Both the position numbers and the translations under genes were made by a program. Shown in pieces: positions 25,755 to 37,189 of a DNA stretch of 64,000 bases. Under the pieces are notes generated by a model. The model had not been told where the DNA came from, made no database searches, and saw only the letters and a program-made list of their open reading frames with translations. The stretch's first letter is position 1. Each line of letters starts with the position of its first letter. This DNA is from Epiperipatus broadwayi (Eukaryota; Onychophora; Udeonychophora; Euonychophora; Peripatidae), in assembly GCA_028023455.1 (NCBI GenBank), contig JAQFVV010012574.1, positions 603,501 to 667,500 on the forward strand, given 5' to 3'.

Positions 25755-25890
25755 GGAGGAGGTGACGATCTGGACCAACTGATAAGTGCTGGTTCAACAA
25801 GAAATACATATGTTGGAGATAATTTATGTGTATCAATTGTATGAGATGGAGTGGATGACTAAAGGGAGCTTGAAAATCTGACTTCATATA
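25640..25890 (+). repeat. F2 repeat copy with (TA)n(TG)n insertion
   Basis: GATCTGGACCAACTGATAAG at 25769 and the following GCTGGTTCAACAAGAAATACA match the right arm of the 14221-15086 element. A (TA)n(TG)n tract occupies 25706-25754. The copy ends in GGGAGCTTGAAAATCTGA, the arm end. Confidence 0.7.
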
Positions 25891-26127
25891 TATATATATA
25901 TAAATAATATACTATATATATATATATATATAAGTAAATAATATACTATAATATAAAATACCATTATATAACTGCAACAATTCTAAATTATAATAGTAAT
26001 ACAAAAAAAAGTTTTTTTCAGCAAATATTTTAAACTTTTCTTTAAAGCTTCAATTTACATTGGGTAGTAGTATTAGTCTGATGGTGATAAAAAAAAAACG
26101 TTGACACAAACACGTGTGCAATCTGCT

Positions 26128-26283
26128 AAGCACATTTACAATCTTCTAAAAACTAAAACAATTTTGCAAGTAAATATTAGATAGTATCCGAATCAGGAGA
26201 AAGTTGTTAGTCAAAATATTGGTTTATTACTTAATATTCACTTTAAAAAATTGTTTTCATTTTTAGAAGATTGCAAATGTGTT
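26128..26283. repeat. Hairpin repeat inside the 25950-27488 block
   Basis: CACATTTACAATCTTCTAAA near 26130 pairs with TTTAGAAGATTGCAAATGTG ending near 26281; arms are about 38 bases with few mismatches and the loop about 80 bases. Confidence 0.75.
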
Positions 26284-26559
26284 TAATTCATTCTTCATTT
26301 ACAAATTTGTTTGTGCTGGTGTTATAATATAAGTGCATAATTTTCTCCATGTACAAAATGTTTTCTCTTACCATCTATCGCCGGTCTAATACGTATGTGA
26401 AATCTTATCAGACTAATATATAAGTACCTTACATTGCTTACATAATGGCATCTATTGTTTTTTTTATATATAAAATTAATTAGAGCTAAAAATAGTAATA
26501 AAAAAAACAATTCAAATTTTTACAAATGAATCAATAGTATTCTGTTTCATGGACGACTC

Positions 26560-27320
26560 CAGAGAGTAATCACATCATCAATTTATCCATTTTTTTACTC
26601 TATTCTATTCACTGTCCAGCTCTTCAATGCCACGTAACTTTTCTCATCTCTTATATCATCAAACAATGTCAACCTTTTTTACTCTTTCTGCTCATTTCCA
26701 CTCACCATTTTTTCCAAAACATCTTTCATTAAACTATACTTTCTTTTTAATATATGTCCAATCCAGTTTCTATTTCTAATTTCCTCAAATAATCTTCTGT
26801 TTTCATTTACTCTCTTCAAAACTTCATTTATTATTTTATTCATCCAATCAATTTATTTCCATCCTTCTCTATGATCAAATCTCAAAGGCTTTCAATCTGT
26901 TCCTAATTTCATTACTCAGTGTCTATATTTCAGTACAATCCATAGATAGCATTTAATTATTTTTTTCCTTAATTCCTTTTCAAATGTCCAGAAAATATTT
27001 TCTTTCTCTTAGTAAATGCCTTCTTTGTCAGCTCTATTCTTCTTTTAACTTCATCTTCACTTCTTCCATCCTCACTCAACCAACTACCCAAATATTTAAA
27101 TCCATTTACCTGTTGAACTATATTATGTATTTTAAATTACAGTCTTTTAATATTCCTCCTATCCATAAACACTTGGTCTTCTCATTACTAATTATCACAA
27201 CATATTTCATACACCCTTTCTCCAATTTATTCAACATATTCTGAAAACCTATTTTCATTCACAGCTACAAGAACTATGTAATCTGCAAATCTTATTAACA
27301 ATTATAACATACAAAAGTAA
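26560..27320 (-). mobile_element. LINE reverse transcriptase C-terminal region, antisense
   Basis: Minus-strand translation starts near 27290 with FADYIVLVAVNENRFSEYVE, the RT active-site block with FADY in place of FADD. It goes on with VNGFKYLGSWLSEDGRSED at about 27110-27060, then KRRIELTKKAF, and EVLKRVNENRRLFEEIRNR then NWIGHILK around 26800-26720. Near 26640-26600 it ends with a SYVALKSWTVNR segment. The order matches non-LTR elements whose C-terminus follows the thumb with YLGS and W.GH.L blocks. Substantial frames survive, but stops break the protein. The clade is uncertain; RTE or a related group. Confidence 0.75.
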
Positions 27321-27488
27321 AATTTATCAATTACAGCAATGTAAATTGAAGCTTTAAATAATTTACAACCACATTGAAAAGAATATAAAATATTTGCTGA
27401 AAAAAATATTTTGATATTATTGTTATTTGGTATTATTGTTATAATAAATATATAGAATTGTTGCTATTATATAGTGGTATTTTATATT

Positions 27489-27960
27489 ATTTCTTTAAAA
27501 TTTTTATATGAAATAATAGTGTAATGGATCACCCTCCTCCCATTATTTGAGGATATATGTGATTCTAAATAATACATAAGCATTTAATAAATATTAATAA
27601 CTCAGGTGAAATCAGATGTTTTATATCTAGTTTGCAAATAATATAATCTTAAAGTTTTTAAACCAGAGTGTTTAACTGCTGTGTTAATAAATGTGCATGT
27701 TAATCACAAATGCATATAATATTCACTTTTATCAGATTAATATATATATATATATTTCTATAAATTATTCTAATGGTGTATTTTTTTATATATAACTTTT
27801 CCAGCTTTGAACTAAATTTTTGAGCAAGATTATTTAACCTTAAATTTTATAGTCAATTATACCCATTAAACATATAAAATTACTACACTGAATGAGCCAT
27901 GTCTTCTGTTTTATTACTGAATATGAATATAATTAATTTAGTGTTTATGACAACTGGTTT
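27489..27960. other. Unassigned AT-rich DNA
   Basis: No feature recognised apart from a short (AT)n at 27740-27755. Confidence 0.5.
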
Positions 27961-28015
27961 CCCAGATGAAAGATTGAAAATAAGAATTTTTCTACAATAC
28001 AGGTTTTTTCATACC

Positions 28016-28466
28016 TGCACTTCTATATGTAATATATAAGAGTTTAAACTCAGACTTTCACATGACCCTCAACCCTCTGTGCTATCTCATACCACTGATA
28101 CCCTTGATCACACACATGTTGAAAAGATAAAGAATCACCAATATACATATTTCATACTAAACCAACACTCATCAGTTGATCCAGATTATCATCTCCATAC
28201 ATATATACAATCAAAACTCCGTTTATATTAAGATAGCCAATCTTCATACTTTAATGGACAGGTTTCAAAACACTCCACCCCACAACTCTTCAGCCATCCA
28301 TTTCATTAAAAATCAGATGATGGAATGCTCAAAGCCCACCTTAGTGCCAACCTTCCCATCATACCCATGTTGACCTCAAGTCACTCTGATGCCTCATGTA
28401 CAGGACATAATCCATTATTTACATACATATATGAGGGATGAGCAGACCTCAAAGCACTATAATTTT
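28016..28466 (-). mobile_element. F2 repeat copy inserted between 40-bp direct repeats
   Basis: The insert matches the left arm and part of the centre of the 14221-15086 element (CTTCATACTTTAATGGACAG at 28244, CATACCCATGTTGACCT at 28358). It is flanked by a 40-base direct repeat (27976-28015 and 28467-28506) with about four differences. The bases CCAGATGAAAGATTG occur just before the left repeat and just after the right one. Confidence 0.75.
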
Positions 28467-28519
28467 GAAAATATGAATTTTTCTATAATATAGGCTTTTT
28501 CATACCAGATGAAAGATTG

Positions 28520-29915
28520 TATCCTGAAAGAGAAAAAGAATTAGCCTTGAAAAATATCACACAATTCTGCATAGAGATAAGCAATGAAACAAGTAAAAAA
28601 TATTTCTAGAAAGATGCACAAATTAAAATCAGTCAAAATTTATTAAAACATTTTAAAGAGAATATATCCAGTCTCACAGTATTGTAATTAGCACATTCAT
28701 TGTTGTTATGTCCATAATTAGTGATTCAAATATAGGGAAACTTGAAGATATTTTAAGAGTAATAGGCTATTCCAAGCACAGTCAGGAAATTTTTTAATCA
28801 ACCATTCTATATTCAATTTAGCTGGCCATTCGTTATTGATACATAAATGGATGCATACATTTACTTAGCTTCAGGGTAAAAGTTGTCACAGCTAATATGA
28901 TTCATCCATATAGTCTAAAAAAACAAGATTAATATGATGCATTGTTGCTTTTAGTGAAAAAGCTTTTAATCCTACTGATTTACTTTTGCAAAAAGTAGAA
29001 TGAACACCTTTTTCAGATACATTATGTATCGGTTTGATAAGATCTGTACTGAGAAATTATTCCAGATAAGGAATAACTCTTTTTGTAAAAAAATAATAAT
29101 TAAATTACCATTTAAAGATCAAAAAACAAACATTTTATTTAAAAAAAAAAAAGAAAACTTTAATCAAATATAATTTAAACAGCTTACAGAAATATATCTT
29201 TTGATTGGTTTAAGATTTTATCATGTTGAATTTTCTATATCTCATGTGACCATTGAAGTTAAACAATATTTAAGCTCAGTTAGCAATTGGATAATTGATT
29301 GTAGTTATTGCAAATCAATTAGTTTTATTCCACTTTCAGTACAAAATAATAATTATGAAAATCTGAAATTCTTCCTTACATATATATGTATGATCTGTCA
29401 AAACTAATAGAGATCTTGTTTCATTGCATGTGTCAACTTGTTCCAGACTTTTTATTTAAAAATATCCATTCCAATGAAGAAAAGTTGTCCAATTGAAAGA
29501 ACCAGCGATAAGCATATCCAGATCAAATTCCCACATGTAAAATGAAAGTTCTTTCTGAAAATATTATTTATATTACATTGAAAGTAAAATTTGAAAAGAA
29601 AAAATGAAAAAGACAATCTCCATTCATATTAAAAAAGACTTCACTGAACATTGATATTCCTGTAAAAAATTCATAGCATATACAGCATCATGTGAAAAAT
29701 TATCAAACAGTGTAAGCATGCTTAATTTTGTTACAGTATAGATACATTTTAACTTCTTTGACATTCTCAGTCTAAACATTATTACTGCCCCTTTATTTTA
29801 TATCTAAAAAAATAGTCTTAAATATTTTGTTTGGGTTTTATTTCTATAAAGAGAAAAAAAAGGAGATTAAAAGATTGGAGAGTTTAGGGAAAGTTGGAAA
29901 ATAAGTAACAATACT
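28520..29915. other. Unassigned AT-rich DNA
   Basis: No coding exon or repeat family supported. Confidence 0.5.
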
Positions 29916-29927
29916 GAAGGTATTAAT

Positions 29928-31012
29928 TACATTCAAATATCAGCCTTTCAAGCTAATTGAGCACGCGCCGTTTGAGAGTGTTAAATAAATGAATACTTTC
30001 CTCTTCAATCCAAGATATAGTATTTATGCAGGAATAAAAAGGATCCTCTTATTCCTACTACTCAAATTCATTTATATGAGCAAATCTGAAGAACTGTTGA
30101 GGAGAGCGTGAATAGAATTCTCACTTTAAATTACTATTTACGATGTTTTTTTGACTGAATGACATCGGTGAAATTACTTACAATTTACTAAACATCATTC
30201 TTACTGAAACTTAATTATGAGTAAATAAGCAATTATTTTATCTAGCACCATGTTTACAATTGTATTACATTCAAATATCAGCCTTTCAAGCTAATTGAGC
30301 ACGCGCCTTTTGAGAGTGTTAAATAAATGAATACTTTCCTCTTTCAGTAAGAATGACATTTAGTAAATTCTAAGTAATTTCACTGACATCATTCAGTCAA
30401 AAAACATTGTAAATAGTAATTTAAAGTGAGAATTCTACTCACGCTCTCCTCAACAGTTCTTCAGATTTCCTCATATAAAAGAATTTGAGTCGTAGGAATA
30501 AGAGGATCCTTTTTATTCCTGCATAAACACTATATCTTGGATTGAAGAGGAAAGTATTCATTTATTTAACACTCTCAAAAGGCGCATGCTCAATTAGCTT
30601 GAAAGGCTGATATTTGAATGTAATATAATTGTAAACACGGTGCTAGATAAAATAATTGCTTATTTACTCATAATTAAGTTTCAGTAAGAATGACCTTTAG
30701 TAAATTCTAAGTAATTTTACTGACGTGATTCAGTCAAAAAAACATCATAAATAGTAATTTAAAGTGAGAATTCTACTCACACTCTCCTCAACAGTTCTTC
30801 AGATTTGCTCATATAAAAGAATTTGAATTGTAGGAATAAGAGGATCCTTTTTATTCCTGCACAAATACTATATCTTGGATTGAAGAGGAAAGTATTCATT
30901 TATTTAACACTCTCAAAAGGCGCGTGCTCAATTAGCTTGAAAGGCTGATACTTGAATGTAATATAATTGTAAACATGGTGCTAGATAAAATAATTGCTTA
31001 TTTACTCATAAT
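29928..31012. mobile_element. Composite of 337-bp units, tandem and inverted, with 12-bp target-site duplication
   Basis: The block holds about 3.2 copies of one 337-base unit: 1.24 units forward (29928-30343), then two units in reverse (30344-30681 and 30682-31012). The forward period is set by TACATTCAAATATCAGCC at 29928 and 30265, and the reverse period by CAGTAAGAATGAC at 30345 and 30682. Units differ at only a few positions, so the array is young. GAAGGTATTAAT occurs at 29916-29927 and 31013-31024, a perfect 12-bp target-site duplication bounding the whole block. There is no open frame, no poly(A), no terminal inverted repeat and no A/B box that I can see. The element type is not recognised. 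Confidence 0.88.
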
Positions 31013-31539
31013 GAAGGTATTAATGAATAAATGATAGTTTATTAATAAAACTGTAAAAAAAAAAAAAATTGACTTGCATATATTTAAAAGCAGAGAAATT
31101 ATAAAAGACATGATGAAAAAGGACTATGGAGATTGTGATGGAAGTTAGTAGATAAAAGAGAAATTGATGATGATCTTAAAGTGGGAGTTATAAGCAATTA
31201 AGTAATAAAAAAGAGATGGAAAGGCTTAGATAAAATAATGGGGCTTGATGTGTAAGACTGACTTTTGGCCAATTAATGATGATGACTAAAAATAGAAAAA
31301 TATTGTTAAATTTTAATGTAAATATGGCTGCTCAGAACTGTTAAAATTTACCAAAATAATAATAAAATTTAATATAAGAATTTAATAATGAAAATTTAGA
31401 GTGTTAGTTAGTGACAATATTTGGCCTTCATTTTAGATTTTGAAAAAATTAAGATAGATTATGGAATAAGCATTTTAAGTATTGGTCATGCAATATTTTT
31501 TAAAAGGCAATGTATCAAACTAGAAACTGTATATTAAAG

Positions 31540-32025
31540 CTAAAACTCAGTATTAAAAGATATGCCTGCCTGCTTGAAAATGAAGATTTATAATTGCTTA
31601 TTTAAGATCTTGAAATTTGAAAACTTGATATAAGATAATTAGAGTTAAAGAATACAGCAAACTATGGACACACATATGTTGTGTTTAGCAAGAAGAGATT
31701 GATGTAAAATTTATCAGTGAGAAAACAAACAGATATTTATTAACATCATTGAAAAAATTGAAATATAGATTATCTCTATTTAAGCCGGAAATAAAGCTGG
31801 GTTGGACATGTTGTAGAAGAGATGACAATAAATGGATAATTGAACAAAGGAATTCCAGAGTACTGCAAATAGTCTTAAAAGGGATCATAAATAGAATAAA
31901 TAGATGTTTACTTTAAGGAATGAATCATGAAAGCTGGTTTAAATGTAAAAAAATATTTTACTGATGCGAATTGAGAATTAGAAATTCGTGACAAATGGAA
32001 CAAAATCTGCTTAATGAATAATATT
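31540..32025 (+). mobile_element. RTE-type LINE C-terminal relic, sense
   Basis: The plus strand in alternating frames gives MLCLARRD at about 31668, KLGWTCCRRDDNKWIIEQRN at about 31795-31855 (the W.GHV.RR.DNRW block) and ELEIRDKWNKICLMN at 31970-32015, which corresponds to the final DREEWR segment. Several frameshifts are needed to connect them, so it is an old copy. Sequence from 31030 to 31540 may be its upstream part but shows no clear motif. Confidence 0.6.
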
Positions 32026-32079
32026 TCTGTAGTGTAATTTTTATTGCACCATTGTCATGTAGGCTAGAGATTGATTTCT

Positions 32080-32205
32080 ACACACTTTCAATACTTTGTG
32101 GAGGGATGTAGTCATAAGCATATGACCAAAAGCTTGTAAAAATATGTATTTCATGTCAAACTAGCAATCATTAGTTGGCCCAAATCATAATCCTTTACAC
32201 ATATT
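32080..32205 (-). repeat. Possible F2-related fragment
   Basis: TGTATTTCATGTCAAACTAGCAATCATTAGTTGG-type words (about 32145-32178) resemble the left arm of the 14221-15086 element. Short and diverged. Confidence 0.4.
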
Positions 32206-32209
32206 TTTA

Positions 32210-32475
32210 TCATTATTTAGCATATATAGAAGATATTATCATCATCGGGCAACTTAGAAGAAAGACCACAGTGTTTCTTGATCTTAAACTGAGGTAAAAA
32301 GCCAATAAACTCACCATGCTGACTAATGCGTGTTGATGAGCAGCCCATTCATGCTCGTATATTATATGAATCATCCCATAGTAATAAATCAGCTTCAACG
32401 ACAAGAACGTATGGAGTGGACATTAGGAATTTGCCCTGTTCGGTTCCTTTAAGGCCTCCAAAGGGAATCAAAGGG
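32210..32475 (-). other. Unassigned segment, GC-richer, open in two minus frames
   Basis: This ~265-base stretch has visibly higher GC than its surroundings. One minus frame is open for 63 codons from 32404 to 32213. A second frame reads about 85 codons (start near GDPLIPFGGLKGTEQG, later VLVVEADLLLWDD and CGLSSKLPDDD) with a single TGA. I recognise no family. It may be a dispersed repeat, a captured exon or a retro-pseudogene. No flanking splice signals could be confirmed. Confidence 0.4.
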
Positions 32476-32479
32476 TCTC

Positions 32480-33639
32480 CTTTCAGTTAAAAGCCATAAT
32501 AGCCATAATAGCACTTACTACTTTTTTATATTTAAATAACTGATTGAGCAATTTATATTAATTTTTTTTTTCTATCTTAATGTTTATATTCAATTTTCTT
32601 TACAGCATTTTAAAAAGAATCAAATTATTATTGATACATCTTTAATCGATAGCATTATACCTCAATTTCTATTTTAATTACAACAGAATTTTTAAAATTT
32701 AATTCGTTGCTTATCTAGTTAATTGTTTTCATTTTTTTTCCTTTTTTTTTCTTCATTAAAAAACTTTTGTTTTTCTTTTCTTTCTTTCTTTTTTTTTTAA
32801 TATCTGATTCTTGATCGATTATCTGTTGAAAGTACAAGGTCATTATATTCTATGTTGACATTTCCACAGGATAACTAATAGTTTTTCTTTTCTCTTTTTT
32901 AAGCTAACAGATATAATCAAATTTTATTTGTTTAAATAAACTCAACACTGCTTTGAGGAAGAAAAAAAACACTAAAGAATGATTATTAATTATATTATTT
33001 ACATTTAAAAACCAACCACAATTTAATGAATGGATGAATGAAAAGTTCAATAAAAGTACATTGGCTTACATGCATAAATCAAAAAGAAAACATACAATTT
33101 TTATATATTTAAAACACACAATATCATGCTATATCTCCTTCACTTATCTACCAGTTTGTAACATAAATAATGAACACCTAAGTGATTATTATAAATAATT
33201 TTTAAAAAGTATTTAAGTTATAAATATATTTTTTTAGTGTAAATAACACACAAACAAGATAACCAGCGATCCAAAATTAAATTATAAATTAATTTTAGGT
33301 AACCTATTTTTTATCAAATGACGTTACATTTATAACAACTGCAATGCACATTTTATATAGGTGAAACAATAGATGAAAAGGTAGCTCTCTCCAAATATTA
33401 ATTACTTTCAAATCATCTGTAAAATATGTCAAAACCTATTTATATTATAAGAGCTAGCTTTAAAGTATCTGAAGAACTCATCATCTTTTTTGCTAGGGTG
33501 TTCTCTCAGCAGACAAGCAAAATAGCATAAACAATGCAATATTTAAGATAACACCACATTTGAATCAGATATTTTGTGAAAATATCAAAATGTCTGCCCC
33601 AATCCTTGTAATGGATAATATATATATATTTGGATATGT
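32480..33639. other. Unassigned AT-rich DNA
   Basis: Contains pyrimidine-rich runs (32730-32810) and no recognisable gene or repeat family. Confidence 0.5.
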
Positions 33640-33812
33640 ATCATCATCATCATCATCATCAACCATTATCAATCCATTACAGGATGAAGGTCTCTCCAAG
33701 TTCAATCCATCTTCTCCGATCTTTAGCTTCTCTATTCCACATCACCCTTGCACACTTTCTTATTTCATCCATCCATCTCACATGTGGTCTCCTTCTGGGT
33801 CTTTTACACATA
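33640..33812 (-). mobile_element. 5'-truncated RTE-type LINE tail, antisense
   Basis: Plus strand (TCA)n followed by CAACCATTATCAATCCATTACAGGATGAAGG is the complement of the last codons and 3' end of the RTE LINE. On the minus strand it reads a WRKL-like end and a 3' (GAT)n tail, as RTE elements often have. The match to 58985-59110 is close, and only about 170 bases are present. Confidence 0.75.
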
Positions 33813-34126
33813 ACAATATGAGCATATGAGGAATCATGATTTATAATTATTTTATAATGCTCAGCATATAATATTATGAGAGAAATTTGATGAGAAAATA
33901 AATAGTTGGACTAATATATATTACAGTATATATAATTTATTGATGATAATATATTAAAAATTTAAAAGACTATTCTAGTTTAGTAAAGACTTCAGAAAAC
34001 CTGGATAGATTCTTTTCTGAAATTTTTTTTATAGCATATGATAATTATTCAAGTTAACTGGCTTTTTTAAACCACCAAACATTACATGATCATCATTTCT
34101 TATGCTTGCTCATAACTGTTATTAAA

Positions 34127-34238
34127 ACAGACAAAACTCTCCATATAGTAGTTCCACTCAGTGCAAGCCAGAGTAATCAATGGATGCCATTACTCTGGCT
34201 TGCACTGAGTGCACTAATGTATGGAGAGTTTTGCCTGT
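34127..34238. repeat. 112-bp palindrome, minimal F1 derivative
   Basis: ACAGACAAAACTCTCCAT at 34127-34144 pairs with ATGGAGAGTTTTGCCTGT at 34221-34238, and GCAAGCCAGAGTAAT with ATTACTCTGGCTTGC near the centre. The words match the central inverted pair of the 3634-4705 element with everything between deleted. Confidence 0.85.
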
Positions 34239-34239
34239 G

Positions 34240-35254
34240 TGTTAACTGATTTCTTTTTTCTTTCTTTTAAGTCTTATACTTGATATACAAGTCAATGAAA
34301 ACATTATTGCAAAAATAGAGCTGCTATATTTTATTCCATACAGATATGCACTTGATTATTTTTGCTTCCAGGAAATGAAAATCAGAACTACAGAATTTAT
34401 GGTATAGCAAAGAAACTCAAAACTGATAGATCACTCTATAAGTCTTCAGTTTTGATTAATGTTATTTTTTGCAGCAGAAGTTTTGAGATATTGCTGAATT
34501 ATTTAGACAAAAATATGAAAGCAAACCTTTTATTTAATATTTTATTTATTATTCCAACACAGTCTTTGATTATGTTAGAAGCCAAAATTCCATTTTCAGT
34601 GACCATTAACAGCTGCCTTATATGAAATGAATCCAGTACTTAAGATGCCAGTTTTTAAAACAAACACAATGAACAGTAGTGTAAAATTCTGATTCAAATA
34701 CCACAAGTTTTACAGTTTTTATGAAAGCATAAAAATATAGGTTAATATAATCTCAGCCTTTTCAAAATCAGCACAAACAAAGTACATTCCTCCATGTTTT
34801 ATATGTCAATTATTTTTTAGGACAGTTAAATTAACAACGATCTTGTATCATTCAAACAGCGCTAATAAAATCTACTGATCTGACTCACAAAAAAGAAATA
34901 ATATGATATTCATTCCAATAGAAATAAACATCTTCTGGCTCGACTTTCTGTGTAATTATATAGAACTCCTTTTAACTCCAATTAGTCTATTTATAGGGGT
35001 GTGTATAAAAAGAAAAGACAAAAAATTCTGGAAATCTTAAATATTAGTCATCAACGTTTAATTAACTTTGCATGAAGTATACTATCTTCAATGTTCTTTT
35101 ATAAATAATATTTTTAATGAGTATTAAATGAGTCAAATGAAAGTGATAATACGGTATGAACTCCAATGAGCTTTAATACATTTCACAGCAAATTCTACAT
35201 CAGTAAAAATCTCAGGATTTAATTAGTAAATCATCTTGTTTTTAGTCGTATTTA
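34240..35254. other. Unassigned AT-rich DNA
   Basis: The 87-codon open frame at 34362-34625 has no recognisable motif and is treated as chance. Confidence 0.45.
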
Positions 35255-35905
35255 TATATTTGACTATTTCCATAATCTAATATTAAGTATTGAATGTCAA
35301 GAAAAAATTAACTTCATTTAAATTTACTGATTACATTCAACTGTTAGTAATAGCGTACAGGTTAGATTATGCACAATGTTTTGAGAGATATTCTTCTCTC
35401 TTCTTCAGATGTTGATATAACTAGTGATAGTACTAGCATAGGAATTGAACTTGGACCCTTAAATTCTTGAATATTGAATTTTAAGACAATGCCCTGACCA
35501 ACTGAGGTAAGTTTGTTACAGTATTATCTTAAAATTCAAGGCAAGATAGCTCAATTGATTAGAGAATTATCTTAAAATTCAATATTCAAGAATCTAAGCA
35601 TCCAGACTTAATTACCATACTAAAACTGTCACTGGTGAAACCAGGAACACTTGAAAAAGAGAGAATAATATCTCTCAAAACATTATGTATATATTAACCT
35701 GTGTCACTATGATGGTCAAATATCCAATATGATTTATTTATTTATTTATTAACCTGTGTGCTATTACTAACAGTTAAATGTAGTTGGAAAATTGAAATAA
35801 AATTAAATTTTTCTAAAACCATTCAATACTTAATATTAAATGGTGGAAATAGTCTAATATATAAATATAACTGAAATACTATCATCACAAATCTTTGAGA
35901 AAACA
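35255..35905. repeat. Inverted pair of PLE family A tails without a PLE body
   Basis: 35255-35510 (minus) and 35540-35905 (plus) are inverted copies of the family A tail joined head to head with ~30 bases between them. Plus copy: A-box-like TAGCTCAATTGATTAGAG at 35547-35564 and a decayed B box near 35603. Minus copy: complement of the A box at 35494-35507. No endonuclease coding sequence remains. Within the plus copy a 43-base insert lies between two copies of ATTAACCTGTGT (35693-35704 and 35748-35759). Confidence 0.82.
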
Positions 35906-37189
35906 TCTTGTGTTTAATCTGGCATAACTTTTTGCAAAAGCATTAAAATATCTTTTTTGAATATTTTTCTTCAAATTCTCCATAAAATGTTATACATATC
36001 TTCAGCCAATAATGGTAGAAAAAAAATCTTCCACAACTTTTAGTTAAGATGAAAATCCTCTTGACTCACTTGAAACAACTTGTAGATATAGAGATGAAAA
36101 TTCAGATTTAAATGATATGGTGTAACACAAAATTTAATATACTGCTAGATTTAATATGTTAAAAGTAGGACATTTTATCATGGTGGTAGAAATATTTTAT
36201 CTAAATTAATTGTATAGGGCTGTTTTTGTTTCTGAAAGTGAACATTGATATTCCTATCTCACAACATATATATACTGAAAAATGTCATGTATTAATATTT
36301 TATAATATTATGAAAATATACTGGTATGATTGAAAGAATATCATTTTATATCCTTCAGCAAGCTGTATGCTATGAAGGTGAATCTAATAGTGTAAAAGAC
36401 CATTTTGGGTGGATTGACCAGGTAAAGTAAGTAAATCATGACAGATTTTGTAAAAAAAAAAAAAAAAGTTTTTTATAATGAAATTGAGCATTGTTTTGAT
36501 GAAAATAAGACCTAATGTACATTGAGTCATTCTATAGAAATTCAATACTAATAGCTTTTATTGTATGAATATAATTGAAAATAGAATGTAATAATGTGTT
36601 ACTATTATGCAATATATTCTTTAAAAAAAAGTTTGTGGCAGAAGAAGGTAAAGACATTATCATAAGATACCAAATTTATAAACTTTGGGGGTAATATGTG
36701 ATGACATATGTTTCGCAAATTAATTTATATACTTTTAAGCATATTTTTCTATCTTTTCTGGAATAAGAATGGGCATATTCTTTTATGAATATTAGGCTAT
36801 GATGATGATGATTTTAGATTTATTCTATTGAAATATTTGCCTAGAGATTTATTCTAGCAAGTATCTAATTCTATTCAATTCATCTTTATCAGTATGTATC
36901 TTGTTAGTCTTAAATGAAAATTTTCATTTTGTATTATATTGCAGCTAAAATCACTGCATTTTTGAATAATTTAATTTTGATTTTAAAAAACAATATAAAT
37001 GATCTTAGTTCAATTTTGATTTTTTTTTAAAAAAAAAAAAGTTATAATGATTTTAGTTAATCAGTTTATATCTTTATAAATTCCTTCTGTTTTTGCAATT
37101 AAATATGGTATTATATTATTCTTTATTATTCTTAAATATTCAATATATTCTTTCACTTTCTGGATAACATACTATGGGGTCCACTATTT
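35906..37189. other. Unassigned AT-rich DNA
   Basis: No supported gene or repeat. Confidence 0.5.

Larger units (their letters stand above)
25950..27488. repeat. Long inverted repeats enclosing a hairpin and a LINE fragment
   Basis: The left arm 25950-26062 and right arm 27337-27488 are imperfect reverse complements. They include a perfect 22-bp core (26041-26062 with 27337-27358), the shared AATATTTGCTGAAAAAAA block and the outer ATATAAAATACCA.TATATA block. The right arm has an extra ~35 bases. Between them lie a 38-bp-arm hairpin (26128-26165 with 26246-26283) and an antisense LINE (26560-27320). No clear target-site duplication was seen. Confidence 0.75.

Noticed and set aside
26984-27244. 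An 86-codon plus-strand open frame rich in Ser, Phe and Ile.
   Set aside because: It is the complement of the LINE block containing FKYLGSWLSEDG, so it is a shadow frame.
30080-30140. Possible hammerhead ribozyme core in the 337-bp unit (CTGAAGA followed by GTGAA), which would have made it a retrozyme.
   Set aside because: The GAA is GAG in the other units, stem II would have about two pairs, and the required A-U pair next to the cleavage site is missing.
33560-33829. Two overlapping plus-strand frames with poly-Ser or poly-His runs.
   Set aside because: They are antisense readings of an RTE LINE tail and its (TCA)n end.
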